Part shown: one piece after another, positions 36,998-45,310 of the stretch
Layout of the letters: each line of letters opens with the position of its first letter
Position numbering within the stretch: the stretch's first letter is position 1
Source: DATFVA01 sp963711455
GTDB lineage: Bacteria; Bacteroidota; Ignavibacteria; Ignavibacteriales; Ignavibacteriaceae
Length of the DNA: 64,000 nt
Assembly: GCA_963711455.1 (NCBI GenBank)
Contig: CAVQEH010000006.1
Location: 1,364,001-1,428,000 of the forward strand
Direction: 5' to 3'
Position numbers and translations under genes: made by a program
The notes under the pieces: generated by a model
The model's database searches: none
What the model saw: the letters and a program-made list of their open reading frames with translations, nothing else
Told to the model about the DNA's origin: nothing

Positions 36998-37525
36998 GTG
37001 TTTGATAAATTATCAAGAAAAATAGGGTTTACCAAAACGGAAATAAAAGTCCTGATATTTCTGATTTCCGTTTTTGCTGTCGGGTTAGGCTATAAAGCTT
37101 ACCAGATAAATAATGATCCGGCAGATTATAAAAATTTTGATTATTCTTCCGAGGAAAAATTATTTCAGCAAAATGAAGAAATTATTGACAGGGATAGTGT
37201 CTATTCACCAGATAAAAATATTGACTATAAGCGGGAAGTTTTAGATTTTAACGACAGAAATTTTAATAAAAAAGAAGCGAAAAAGCTTCCCGGCGAAAAA
37301 AGCATAAATATTAACACAGCCGGTATAAATGATCTGGTAAATCTACCCGGCATTGGTGAAAAAACCGCCAAATATATTATCGAAGCGAGAAAAAGAAAAG
37401 GCGGCTTTAAGAAACTAAATGAACTGCTTGAAGTTAAAGGAATCGGTACTGCCAGATTTAATAATATTGAAAAGTTTCTATATATTGATGACTCAAATTT
37501 TTTCAAAGTTCCGGAGGAAAAATGA
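36998..37525 (+). CDS. ComEA-like helix-hairpin-helix membrane protein
   Basis: 175 residues, start GTG 36998 after a GGGG-rich ribosome site. One N-terminal membrane segment (about residues 17-36, VLIFLISVFAVGLGYKAYQ) and a C-terminal pair of helix-hairpin-helix motifs: NINTAGINDLVNLPGIGEKT and LLEVKGIGTARF. Proteins of this type bind DNA outside the membrane during competence; this could be ComEA or a related HhH protein. Its stop overlaps the start of the next gene by four bases. Confidence 0.75.
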   Translation: MFDKLSRKIGFTKTEIKVLIFLISVFAVGLGYKAYQINNDPADYKNFDYSSEEKLFQQNEEIIDRDSVYSPDKNIDYKREVLDFNDRNFNKKEAKKLPGEKSININTAGINDLVNLPGIGEKTAKYIIEARKRKGGFKKLNELLEVKGIGTARFNNIEKFLYIDDSNFFKVPEEK

Positions 37526-38076
37526 CTAAGCCAGAACCCTGGTATATTCACACTGCACTTTATATCATTATTGTTATACTAATAATTGTGTTAGTTAAAG
37601 TCGCAATTATTGACCCCAAGGATGTGGTTGAAAAAGAACATTACTACAAGCAGGAATCGCATCTCAGGATGAAAAATATTAAGGAAGCTGAAATACTCTG
37701 GAATAAAAAACACAAACATTTTACTGGAAACCTTGACAGCTTAATTAATTTTATAAAAACTGATCCAATGGTGGATAGTATTGAAAATGCTTTTGACTCT
37801 CTTTCAAGACGACCTGCTAATCCTTTTGTGCCACTGACATCAGGGAAATTTACTCCGGATAGCTTATACAGAACCCCAAAATCTCATTCACCTTATGTAT
37901 TAGAAGTAGATACTTCGATTACTGCTGATACCATATTTGCCAGAGGCAGGCAGATAAAACGTATTGATTCGTTAAGAGTTATCGGCAACCGGTATTATCT
38001 TGAAGATCCGGACGGTTATGGTTCAGTTGGAAGCCTGGAAAGCGATGCGCTGAAAAACACTGCATCGTGGGAATAA
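37522..38076 (+). CDS. Single-pass membrane protein of unknown function
   Basis: 184 residues. One N-terminal membrane helix (about residues 9-30), then a soluble part with IKEAEILWNKKHKHFTGNLD, which resembles segments seen after the first helix of pseudopilin-like proteins; there is no prepilin cleavage motif that I can see. It is coupled to the ComEA-like gene (ATGA overlap) and 11 bp before the PilM-like gene, so a role in a pilus or DNA-uptake machine is possible. Inference from context only. Confidence 0.55.
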   Translation: MTKPEPWYIHTALYIIIVILIIVLVKVAIIDPKDVVEKEHYYKQESHLRMKNIKEAEILWNKKHKHFTGNLDSLINFIKTDPMVDSIENAFDSLSRRPANPFVPLTSGKFTPDSLYRTPKSHSPYVLEVDTSITADTIFARGRQIKRIDSLRVIGNRYYLEDPDGYGSVGSLESDALKNTASWE

Positions 38077-38087
38077 AAATATAACTG

Positions 38088-39014
38088 ATGACAGGATTTG
38101 AAAATCATACCGGCTTTTCAATTTCATCTTCCAAACTTCAGGTTGTGGAGATAATTCAAAAGGAAGATCAATTTGTGCTGGAAAATGTGGATGAGGCTTT
38201 TTTCAACGAAACAATTAATTTAGAACAGGATAAGGAAACTAAGATAAGCGCTCTTCTTCAGGGCGCTTTTAATGAAATCCTCGTAAAGAATCCACTTAAG
38301 AGTAACATTGCTTCCTTTGCACTTCCTCCTGAAATTTTCAAAGTAGTTCAGATCCCTTATGATAATACTCTTCTTCACCAGGATTTAATTGAGGAATTCA
38401 GATGGGAACTGGCTTTGCTTTTTCCTGATATTAATCCGGCTGATCTTGTCATTCAATATCTTGAAATTGATAAAAGCAAGTTCATTGAGATAAATACTGC
38501 AATAGTAATCGCCCTAACAAGAAAATTTATCCAGTTAATTAAAAATTTTTCCGATGTTAATAAGCTAAAATTAAAATTCATAGATAATATTCACCTTGCC
38601 TCAGAAAGAGCTTTATCGGCAGTTAATCCTATCTCTGAAAAAGGATTAATTCTAAGCGTATTTCTGTCGGGAAAAAGTTTATCTGTTCTTTTTTCATTCC
38701 AGGAAAAACCAGTTTACTTTAAGATATTCCCTTTAAATGATGCAACTGATATTGTTAAAATTTTAAAATCTGAACTTGATTCAAACCAGTATCCGGATAT
38801 CAACAGGAGTATGCTCGAAGGAGCATTCATTTGCGGTGAAGAGCTTTCTTCATCAATGATTAATGCATTAAGAGATAAGCTTGATATCCCATTTATTCAT
38901 TTCAATCCTTTCGCAAAGATAAAACCAAATCCGGGATTATTTGAGAATAAGTATTTTTCAGAAAAGTTCAATTCTTTTTCCCCGGCTGCAGGCATAGCAC
39001 TAAGGTTATCCTGA
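38088..39014 (+). CDS. PilM-like (actin/FtsA-fold) protein
   Basis: 308 residues. The overall pattern matches the PilM/FtsA-type ATPase fold: N-terminal FSISSSKLQVVEI, middle FALPPEIFKVVQIPYDN, and the C-terminal FNPFAKIKPN then SFSPAAGIALRLS, close to the PilM ending. Nucleotide-binding loops are weakly conserved. PilM links type IV pilus or related inner-membrane complexes to the cytoplasm. Together with the previous two genes it suggests a pilus or uptake cluster, although pilN, pilO and pilQ are absent here. Confidence 0.55.
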   Translation: MTGFENHTGFSISSSKLQVVEIIQKEDQFVLENVDEAFFNETINLEQDKETKISALLQGAFNEILVKNPLKSNIASFALPPEIFKVVQIPYDNTLLHQDLIEEFRWELALLFPDINPADLVIQYLEIDKSKFIEINTAIVIALTRKFIQLIKNFSDVNKLKLKFIDNIHLASERALSAVNPISEKGLILSVFLSGKSLSVLFSFQEKPVYFKIFPLNDATDIVKILKSELDSNQYPDINRSMLEGAFICGEELSSSMINALRDKLDIPFIHFNPFAKIKPNPGLFENKYFSEKFNSFSPAAGIALRLS

Positions 39015-39053
39015 TTTTTTTATTTCCTTCAAATATTTTTTTAATTTCCCCTT

Positions 39054-39605
39054 ATGAGAATGCGAATTATTTCAGGAGAATTTAAAGGAAGATTAATAAA
39101 AGTACCCGATTCCAAATTAATAAGACCAACTACAGACCGCGTAAGGGAGACTTTATTTAATCTTTTAAACAACAGGATTTCCTTTGAAGGAATAAAAGTT
39201 CTTGATCTCTATTCAGGATCGGGTGCTCTTGGGTTAGAATGTTTAAGCCGTGGTGCTGCACGGGTAGACTTTGTCGAAAAAAATTTTGTTATCTATAAAA
39301 ACCTTTCCGAAAATATCCAATCATTAAATCTTACGGATAAATGTAAAATCTTCAAAATGGAAGCAGTAAAATTTACTTCTCTCCGTAAACATTCCACATA
39401 CGATTTAATGCTTGCCGACCCGCCATTTTTTAAAGATGATATCTACAAAGTAGTTGAAAATATACTAGCTAATAGATACCTTGAAAACAACAGTTCTATT
39501 TTTATCGAGCGGTCAATACAAACTAAAATAAAAGATACTGATAATCTTAAATCAGAACCATTTAAGATTATTGGTGATACATGTCTTTACCAAATTGGCT
39601 ATTAA
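39054..39605 (+). CDS. rsmD: 16S rRNA (guanine966-N2)-methyltransferase
   Basis: 183 residues. MRMRIISGEFKGR at the start, PTTDRVRETLFN, the SAM motif VLDLYSGSGALGLECLSRGA and the catalytic LADPPF are characteristic of RsmD. It modifies 16S rRNA at m2G966. On the same strand as the PilM-like gene, with a 39-bp gap. Confidence 0.9.
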   Translation: MRMRIISGEFKGRLIKVPDSKLIRPTTDRVRETLFNLLNNRISFEGIKVLDLYSGSGALGLECLSRGAARVDFVEKNFVIYKNLSENIQSLNLTDKCKIFKMEAVKFTSLRKHSTYDLMLADPPFFKDDIYKVVENILANRYLENNSSIFIERSIQTKIKDTDNLKSEPFKIIGDTCLYQIGY

Positions 39606-39640
39606 AGTTTTTCGTAGCGTAAGCTCGTGGTCAGAAATTA

Positions 39641-39854
39641 TTTTTTCATAATCCGGGAAATAATCTCAAGGTAGGATATTACTAACTATTATTTCGTTGA
39701 ATATTATATTCTTTAATTTTAGTGTTAAGCGTAGGTTTAGATATCCCGAGAATTTGTACGTTTTCTTTTTATTCCAATCAACTGAATCAAGAACTTCAAT
39801 AAAGCGCTCCCTTTCAACTTCGGCAAGAGAAAGTTTATTCCTGTTATCGGGCAC
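39641..39854 (-). pseudogene. Chimeric remnant of the CheW-like gene end and the NtrC-type regulator 3' end
   Basis: Bases 39641-39663 are identical to 46830-46852, inside the end of the CheW-like gene. Bases about 39682-39850 closely match 47511-47680, the 3' end of the NtrC-type regulator. On the minus strand it reads NRNKLSLAEVERERFIEVLD against NRNKLSLAEVEKEHIIEVLN in the intact gene, then shifts frame. In the intact copy these two parts are about 660 bp apart; here about 20 bp. It is in the same orientation as the intact copy, and together they bracket the curli locus. Confidence 0.8.
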
Positions 39855-40043
39855 TGACCAGGCTTATGTAATTGGCACTGATTATAAGCTGGTCGCACGA
39901 ATTTTGGATGCTGATTTTAATTCGACAATAATAGATGCTCCTCACAATGTTCAGATGTATGATTAATCTCATAACCGGTTTATCATAAAAACTTTTAGGT
40001 TTTCACCAGATATGTATCGGTAATATAATTAACAGAATTTAAT
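39855..40043 (+). other. Gene-free stretch with a protein-like fragment
   Basis: The plus-strand frame up to 39966 reads GTDQAYVIGTDYKLVARI then LDADFNSTIIDAPHNVQMYD and stops. It looks like a gene tail but has no start, since the upstream part of that frame is antisense to the regulator remnant. I do not recognise it. The rest of the gap shows nothing further. Confidence 0.35.
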
Positions 40044-41540
40044 CTATTTCCAGTCCGGCATTATTCCGTCATTAACTATCATTCGTCTATTGTTACCGTT
40101 TGTGTCCATTATCCAAATTCCCGGTGCTTTGGAATTATCGTTTGGGACATTGTTAAAAATTATTTTTGCACCATCCGGGGAAAACCTCGGATTTGTGTCA
40201 TTAGTGCCGGCAGGTTTTTCTATAGATGCATCAATAGTATCATTTCCATCTATTGAGGAAATAAAAATATGGGAATCAAGCTGTCTGCCATCCTGATTTT
40301 CATATCCGGAAACATCGTGTGTGAAAATAATTTTTGTTCCATCTGCACTAAAAGAAGGACGTTCTGTTATTCCAGGCTGGTTATCAACGAAAAGCGTCAT
40401 ATTACTGCCGTCTGAATTCATTAAATATATTTCCGAATCATAAACATTGCTGCCCACAGTAAGAGCTACAAGTTTATTTCCCTGGGGTGACTGTTCAACT
40501 TCCCTGAAATTTCTTCCAGCAGGTGCTGTTGCAATTAATGTTCTACCGGAGCCGTTGACAAAAATTGAGTAGAGTTTATCGTTATTGCTGTAATAGAATT
40601 TCCCATCGTCGAATGACCAGCAGAATCCTATTCCATAATTATTATACCCCGCTACAGGTACATTAGTTACACGGAAAATATCTGAACCATCAGGATTCAT
40701 TGTATAGATATCGGTTCCAACATTTTCATTTGAAGTAAAGGCAATTTTACTTCTGCGTGAATTAAACCTTGACCACCATTCTCTTGAAATCATATTAGTT
40801 AAACGGACTGGTGATGCGTCCGCTGTATCATTAGAAAAGATTTCGTAATTATCTTCAATTTTCTTTGAATAAACCAGCGGATTATCAGGGAATTGTTTGG
40901 TAGTGAAAGTCCAGGTTCCACTATTGCTGGTTAATCCACCTGAATCTTTTGCAACTACCTGCCAGTAATAAGTTGTACTGTAATCAAGGTTTTGTACATT
41001 AATAGTAGTATCAATTATTCCTAAAGCGATAATATCCTGAGATGAGGAACCAGATTTGTAAAGATAAACGGTATATGACAACAAATCGCCATCAGGATCA
41101 CTCGCACTCCAGGCCAATGCTATATTTACAGGTTGACCTGTTGCTGCAGTAGCAGGAAAGGGGACTGAAGGTGCATTTGGTGCACTATTGGTTCCATTAT
41201 CTGTTTCAAGGAATACTGTTGCCTGTGTTGCAACATTTTCTCTTACGCTGATGGATACACTCCCTTTTTTATAACCAGCCTTTTGAGCATTAATTGCGTA
41301 GTTTCCAACCGGAATATCATCAATTGAAAACTTTCCATCTGCTCCGGTTAACAATGCACTTGTAGGGGGACTTGTTGTTATACTTACCCCTCCAATCGCT
41401 AAAGATGTGCTATCGTTTATAACCACACCTGAGATTGAACCATACAAGACAGGTTGAATAGTATCTTCTTTACACGAAGAAAAAAATATTAATAACAGTA
41501 CTGCTAAAATATGAGTAAGTACTCTGAATTTGTCTGACAT
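40044..41540 (-). CDS. Lipoprotein with carboxypeptidase-like, fibronectin-III-like and TolB-type propeller domains
   Basis: The start at 41540 is chosen for a strong GGGAGAAA ribosome site and a lipoprotein signal with FSSC; an upstream frame to 41588 would overlap the next gene. Domains in order: CarboxypepD_reg-like (GSISGVVINDSTSLAIGGV, about residues 34-115), a fibronectin III-like domain (IALAWSASDPDGDLLSYTVY through YYWQVVAKDSGG), then TolB/WD40-like blades (SRRSKIAFTSNENVGTDIYT, RPSFSADGTKIIFTHD, NPRFSPDGAKIIFNN). Probably at the cell surface. It lies downstream of the curli genes but a curli role is not shown. Confidence 0.75.
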   Translation of the reverse strand: MSDKFRVLTHILAVLLLIFFSSCKEDTIQPVLYGSISGVVINDSTSLAIGGVSITTSPPTSALLTGADGKFSIDDIPVGNYAINAQKAGYKKGSVSISVRENVATQATVFLETDNGTNSAPNAPSVPFPATAATGQPVNIALAWSASDPDGDLLSYTVYLYKSGSSSQDIIALGIIDTTINVQNLDYSTTYYWQVVAKDSGGLTSNSGTWTFTTKQFPDNPLVYSKKIEDNYEIFSNDTADASPVRLTNMISREWWSRFNSRRSKIAFTSNENVGTDIYTMNPDGSDIFRVTNVPVAGYNNYGIGFCWSFDDGKFYYSNNDKLYSIFVNGSGRTLIATAPAGRNFREVEQSPQGNKLVALTVGSNVYDSEIYLMNSDGSNMTLFVDNQPGITERPSFSADGTKIIFTHDVSGYENQDGRQLDSHIFISSIDGNDTIDASIEKPAGTNDTNPRFSPDGAKIIFNNVPNDNSKAPGIWIMDTNGNNRRMIVNDGIMPDWK

Positions 41541-41562
41541 AATTTCTCCCACTAAAAAATAA

Positions 41563-41997
41563 TTAGTATTTTTGAATTTCCGAACCATTTAATTTCAATT
41601 CCTTATCTGCTAAAATATTTTTACCGCTCTGAACAGTTAAATGTATCGTATAAACAGCATCTCTTTTTAGATCCAACGAACTTCGGGATAATGATATTTT
41701 TCTGTTCACCGGAACTTTTATTTCACCGGACTGATTCGTTGAAGAATTACCCGATTTGCTTTCTTTGTTAATGGTAAGGTGATATGATGCATCAACAATT
41801 GATTCTGAGTTATTTTTGAAAGTTCCTTCAATTATTAAATGTTGGCCACTCAAACTATTTTCGATATTAATATCATAACCGGGTTTTTGACAATAAGAAT
41901 TGCTTTCTGAAAGTATCAAAAAAATAACGAGCAAAAACCCATTCGTTAAAAATTTTACAAGCTTAAAATCCAAAAGCACTTTAATGCATACTCCCAT
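41563..41997 (-). CDS. CsgH-like curli protein (candidate amyloid inhibitor/chaperone)
   Basis: 144 residues with a signal sequence ending near SYCQ. The mature part begins YDINIENSLSGQHLIIEGTF and has SYHLTINKESKSGNSSTNQSGE, a pattern close to CsgH-type small beta proteins (Gly-Asn-Ser then QSG). CsgH delays curlin amyloid formation in the periplasm. Its start overlaps the curlin-like gene upstream by 17 bases. The assignment rests on short motifs and location. Confidence 0.5.
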   Translation of the reverse strand: MGVCIKVLLDFKLVKFLTNGFLLVIFLILSESNSYCQKPGYDINIENSLSGQHLIIEGTFKNNSESIVDASYHLTINKESKSGNSSTNQSGEIKVPVNRKISLSRSSLDLKRDAVYTIHLTVQSGKNILADKELKLNGSEIQKY

Positions 41998-42535
41998 TAA
42001 TTATTGTCAGTCTGATTCCATTTCCATTCTGATGAATCTGCATTGGTATAGTTGACTGTTCAGTTTGTATTTCTCTTATAAAATTATCGCTGCCATACTG
42101 AAAAATCATATAATGCAAACCATCACCTATCAGGCTCTGCTCGACCGTATTACCATCACCAACCTGAAGGACACCTGCAAGATTATAATTTCCCACAACG
42201 TTGATATCAGCTGAATTATCAGAACCGTACTGCCCGATATAAGAATAATTTAAATTGCCATTCTGACCGGATGATGCAAAATTATTATCTCCCATTTGAT
42301 TTATTTCTGCTGTGTTAGGAAGAGTTCCCGAATTATTTGACTGATTAATAATTGCTTCGTTATAATTTCCAACCTGTTGAATCATTGCTGCATTATTCAA
42401 ATTTAAGTTTGAATGGATGTTTTCTGTATTGTGCAAATTGTTCACCGAATCTGACTGGATAAAAACTTCCTGAGAATATAAAGGTCCGGCAAAATAAAAG
42501 CTTATCAATAATAAAACTGATAAAAATTTTTTCAT
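41981..42535 (-). CDS. Minor curlin (CsgB-like) with curlin repeats
   Basis: 184 residues: signal MKKFLSVLLLISFYFAGPLYSQ and then repeats of the curlin type, MIQQVGNYNEAIINQSNNSG, AEINQMGDNNFASSGQNGNL, IGQYGSDNSADINVVGNYN and VLQVGDGNTVEQ. Shorter and more irregular than the upstream curlin, so it is the better candidate for the nucleator. It is on the same strand, after a terminator that follows the major curlin. Confidence 0.75.
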   Translation of the reverse strand: MKKFLSVLLLISFYFAGPLYSQEVFIQSDSVNNLHNTENIHSNLNLNNAAMIQQVGNYNEAIINQSNNSGTLPNTAEINQMGDNNFASSGQNGNLNYSYIGQYGSDNSADINVVGNYNLAGVLQVGDGNTVEQSLIGDGLHYMIFQYGSDNFIREIQTEQSTIPMQIHQNGNGIRLTIINGSMH

Positions 42536-42556
42536 TGCTTATTCATATATTTTATT

Positions 42557-42594
42557 AAAAAATTTATCAGGGATGCTTTAACATCCCTGATAAA
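42557..42594 (-). terminator. Terminator between the two curlin genes
   Basis: A 13-bp perfect stem, TTTATCAGGGATG (42563-42575) and CATCCCTGATAAA (42582-42594), with a 6-base loop. On the minus strand it is followed by a T-rich tract (A run at 42557-42562 on the plus strand). It follows the major curlin stop codon by 13 bp and precedes the minor curlin, so read-through would set the ratio of the two. Confidence 0.85.
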
Positions 42595-42607
42595 AACAAT
42601 TAAGCTA

Positions 42608-43504
42608 CTAGTTACTTTGTGTAACTATACTACTGTTATTATTTCCGCTTTGAGAAACGGTTCCTATATTAGTGTCGCCAGTCTGAAAGATATTTCCAGT
42701 ATTACCGCTTCCGATTTGATTTACATCAGAATTATTACCATTACCTATCATCTGAACATCTGAATTATTCGAATCACCAAATTGATAAGTATTAGCAGTA
42801 TTATCAAGTCCATCACTATATTGGCCTGATATATTCGAATTACCTTCCTGCCAGATATCGCCCTTCTGATTATGACCTAAACCGCCGCCATAGAATGATT
42901 GAGCTGCAGTATTTTGATCACCAAGTTGAGTAATATTAATACCACCGCTGTAACCATGATTACTTCCATAAAGATCCTGGGTTGCAGTATTATCGTCACC
43001 AGCAACATACACAACACCGTGACTATGACTTGCAGCCATTGTTTGTGTAACTGTGTTTTCATTTCCGAGTTCTGTAGATTTAAATGAATTTGTATAACCA
43101 GAAGTAATTGTCTGATTCAATACGTTTGATGTTCCTTCCTGGTCTCCCCATACATTCTGTCCGCTATTATAACCAGGAGCATATGTATTTTGTACACTTG
43201 TATTTGTAGTTCCAATCTGCTGTATGAAAGCATTATTCGTTGAATGTCCTCCACCACCGGTTTCAGTCTGGTAAACTTCTGAGTGGTTAGAAGTTCCATT
43301 CTGTATTACCGTGGAATTTTGAAATCCAACAGGGGTATTTGTAGCAGATTCAGTCTGATTTACAACTGAGGTATTGGTCAATCCTGTCTGAGTAACAGTA
43401 GCTGTTCCATTATCACCTGTTTGATTAGTAGTAGCAACGTTGCTCTGTGCCATCATAAAACCGGCAAAGAATACAACTGTTAAAAGAGCAAGTAAATTTC
43501 TCAT
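42608..43504 (-). CDS. Major curlin subunit (CsgA-like) with many curlin repeats
   Basis: 298 residues, signal MRNLLALLTVVFFAGFMMAQ. The mature part is a series of imperfect 20-25-residue Asn/Gln/Thr/Ser-rich repeats with the form Q-x-G-x-x-N: NQTGDNGTATVTQTG, QIGTTNTSVQ, GNSNISGQYS, GDSNNSDVQMIGNGN, QIGSGNTGNIFQTGDTN. Histidines occur in several repeats (SHSHG, GGGLGH). It is exported through CsgG and folds into surface amyloid. E. coli CsgA is about 151 residues, so this one has roughly twice as many repeats. Confidence 0.8.
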   Translation of the reverse strand: MRNLLALLTVVFFAGFMMAQSNVATTNQTGDNGTATVTQTGLTNTSVVNQTESATNTPVGFQNSTVIQNGTSNHSEVYQTETGGGGHSTNNAFIQQIGTTNTSVQNTYAPGYNSGQNVWGDQEGTSNVLNQTITSGYTNSFKSTELGNENTVTQTMAASHSHGVVYVAGDDNTATQDLYGSNHGYSGGINITQLGDQNTAAQSFYGGGLGHNQKGDIWQEGNSNISGQYSDGLDNTANTYQFGDSNNSDVQMIGNGNNSDVNQIGSGNTGNIFQTGDTNIGTVSQSGNNNSSIVTQSN

Positions 43505-43683
43505 TTTTTTCTCCTAAAAATGTTTAGAAAATAGTTTTAATTTTCCCCTGAAAATTGAGACTTCAGATTACAGCATAAATGAAATATCTTACGGTCTCTT
43601 TAACTACGACTTAGGAGAACCACTCGCCAATTTACATTTAACCATTTTTTTCGAATATTTATTGGTCAAAAGATTTAATTGGT

Positions 43684-43733
43684 GGCGCTTGAGCTTCGCC
43701 GATACTTCAATACACCAAGTGTAAAGAAGTACC
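43684..43733 (-). other. Hairpin pair in the gap upstream of the major curlin (candidate leader RNA)
   Basis: Two hairpins lie about 180-220 bp upstream of the curlin start. GATACTTC (43701-43708) pairs with GAAGTACC (43726-43733), enclosing TACAC/GTGTA with a CAA loop; GGCG (43684) pairs with CGCC (43697). The one plus-strand A-C mismatch becomes G-U on the minus strand, which argues that the RNA is transcribed leftward, toward csgA. The block is visibly GC-richer than the surrounding 420 bp, which otherwise hold only a pyrimidine-rich tract near 43785-43815. Confidence 0.4.
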
Positions 43734-43924
43734 GCTCCTGCGCCGCCTTATGGTTCAAAATTATCCGTAGTATTAAACCCCCGATGTTTTCCTTTCTACC
43801 CCCTCCTTTCCTTTTCTATAACTTCCATAATACCACCTGTTTTTAGTTATAAATTGATTACTTAGGTTTTGCATTTTTACATACCACCCACAAAAATTTT
43901 TTCAAAGTACATTTCCAAATTTCT

Positions 43925-45295
43925 CTATCTTCCTATATAATAATTGACACCAATGAATGTTTCCCAGTAATAATCATTATACTTGCCGCGATCAATATTA
44001 TCCAATCTATCGGAGAGAGAATAATTAAAAGTTAATCCAAGCTTAATTCCGGTCTTTCCCATAAGATATTCAGCCCCGCCTCCTGTTTTTACATAAGGCA
44101 ACCAGCGTTTTTCAAATTCAAAAATATCTTTGTCTTTAACAAGTAAGCCAATCCCACCAAGTACAAATGGTGAAAGCTTATATCCCGGAAGCATAAAATA
44201 CTCGGCAGACAGACTTAATGAATTAATCGTAGCATTAAAATATTTATCCCCTTCAAGCATTTCCCTTCCCATATTAAGTGATAAGGCAAAATCTGATTCC
44301 GGAAAATAAGACACCTGTATATTACCGGCGGGTTTTGTTAATGGGTTCGGGTAATCACCACTGTACTGTGATGCTCCGATGTTCAGACCAACTGAAAAAT
44401 TCCTTCTCGGAGCTATGTCCTGCATACCGAAATAATTTGTATTAGCCGCGATTTCTTTTTCCTTTTCATATTTTAACATTATTGGTGAATTAATGTCAAT
44501 CGGGTCCTTTAATTCCCATAGATGCTCATGTATACCTTCAATCACCAAACTCTGAACTGCTTTTTCAATTGCTTCAGTAACGCACATTTCTGGCGGCTCG
44601 TTATAACTGTACCCGGTTTCTATTTCAAGCAGCCTTTGAAAATCCACAAATTTATATAAGCCTATATCAACCATTTGAGAAAGGATAGTTTTAGTTGTGT
44701 AAACAGTTTTCAAAATTCTTCCGCTTTGAGTTGAAATTGCACGAAGATAAATTGTAACTCTATCCTGTCTGTACTGACCCGAGGCACCAACTCCGAAATA
44801 CTTTAATCCGGATCCTCCCGTTAAAATATTTGTATCGTAAGAAATTATCCCACCCTCAAGGATAACTCCGGCAAATAAAAGTGGAGGAAGAAGCTGAGAA
44901 TCTTCACCTGTATCTCCCTGATAATTTGACCTGCTTGATCTGATAATTTTTCTTTCATTTAAAAGATCGGACAAACCTTCTCTTTCAATTACAATAAACC
45001 ATCCGGAATCTTCCAACGCTCTTATCAAAATTGAAGTGGCGCCCTGTGTTACCGCAGTTGAAAAAGTTGAAGTGGTTGAAGATGATTTGTATTGACCGGT
45101 TTCATCCCTGAATTTATATACGGCTGCAACTATTTTATCTTTAGGAATAGGAAGTGAACGCAAATCTTTATTAACTGAAGAGGGAATTCCGACTGTTGCA
45201 TCAGTGGTTTTTAACGGCTGCATATAAGTTGAGCATCCAAAAATTGAAACCATCAATAGTAATATTAAAAAATAGCTTAAATATTCTTTATACAT
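43925..45295 (-). CDS. csgG: Curli secretion channel CsgG with C-terminal beta-barrel-like extension
   Basis: 456 residues, against about 277 in E. coli. Lipobox SIFGC (Cys21). CsgG blocks in residues about 25-270: VAAVYKFRDETGQYK, ILIRALEDSGWFIVIEREGL, LLNERKIIRSSR, LLFAGVILEGGIISYDTN and YGVG-like KYFGVGASGQYRQDRVTIYL. The C-terminal part from about residue 300 (FSVGLNIGASQYSGDYP onward, ending ETFIGVNYYIGR) is a row of amphipathic strands like an outer-membrane OmpA-type barrel. CsgG is the outer-membrane pore for curlins; the extension is unusual. 15 bp downstream of csgF. Confidence 0.85.
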   Translation of the reverse strand: MYKEYLSYFLILLLMVSIFGCSTYMQPLKTTDATVGIPSSVNKDLRSLPIPKDKIVAAVYKFRDETGQYKSSSTTSTFSTAVTQGATSILIRALEDSGWFIVIEREGLSDLLNERKIIRSSRSNYQGDTGEDSQLLPPLLFAGVILEGGIISYDTNILTGGSGLKYFGVGASGQYRQDRVTIYLRAISTQSGRILKTVYTTKTILSQMVDIGLYKFVDFQRLLEIETGYSYNEPPEMCVTEAIEKAVQSLVIEGIHEHLWELKDPIDINSPIMLKYEKEKEIAANTNYFGMQDIAPRRNFSVGLNIGASQYSGDYPNPLTKPAGNIQVSYFPESDFALSLNMGREMLEGDKYFNATINSLSLSAEYFMLPGYKLSPFVLGGIGLLVKDKDIFEFEKRWLPYVKTGGGAEYLMGKTGIKLGLTFNYSLSDRLDNIDRGKYNDYYWETFIGVNYYIGR

Positions 45296-45310
45296 TATTT
45301 ATCTTTCAAA

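Noticed and set aside
41541..41588. Longer N-terminus of the curli-side lipoprotein
   Set aside because: It overlaps the next gene and spoils the lipoprotein signal; the ATG at 41540 has a strong ribosome site.
42608..43504. Repetitive DNA that could suggest a CRISPR array
   Set aside because: The repeats are imperfect and in frame, encoding curlin units; there are no identical repeats with unique spacers.
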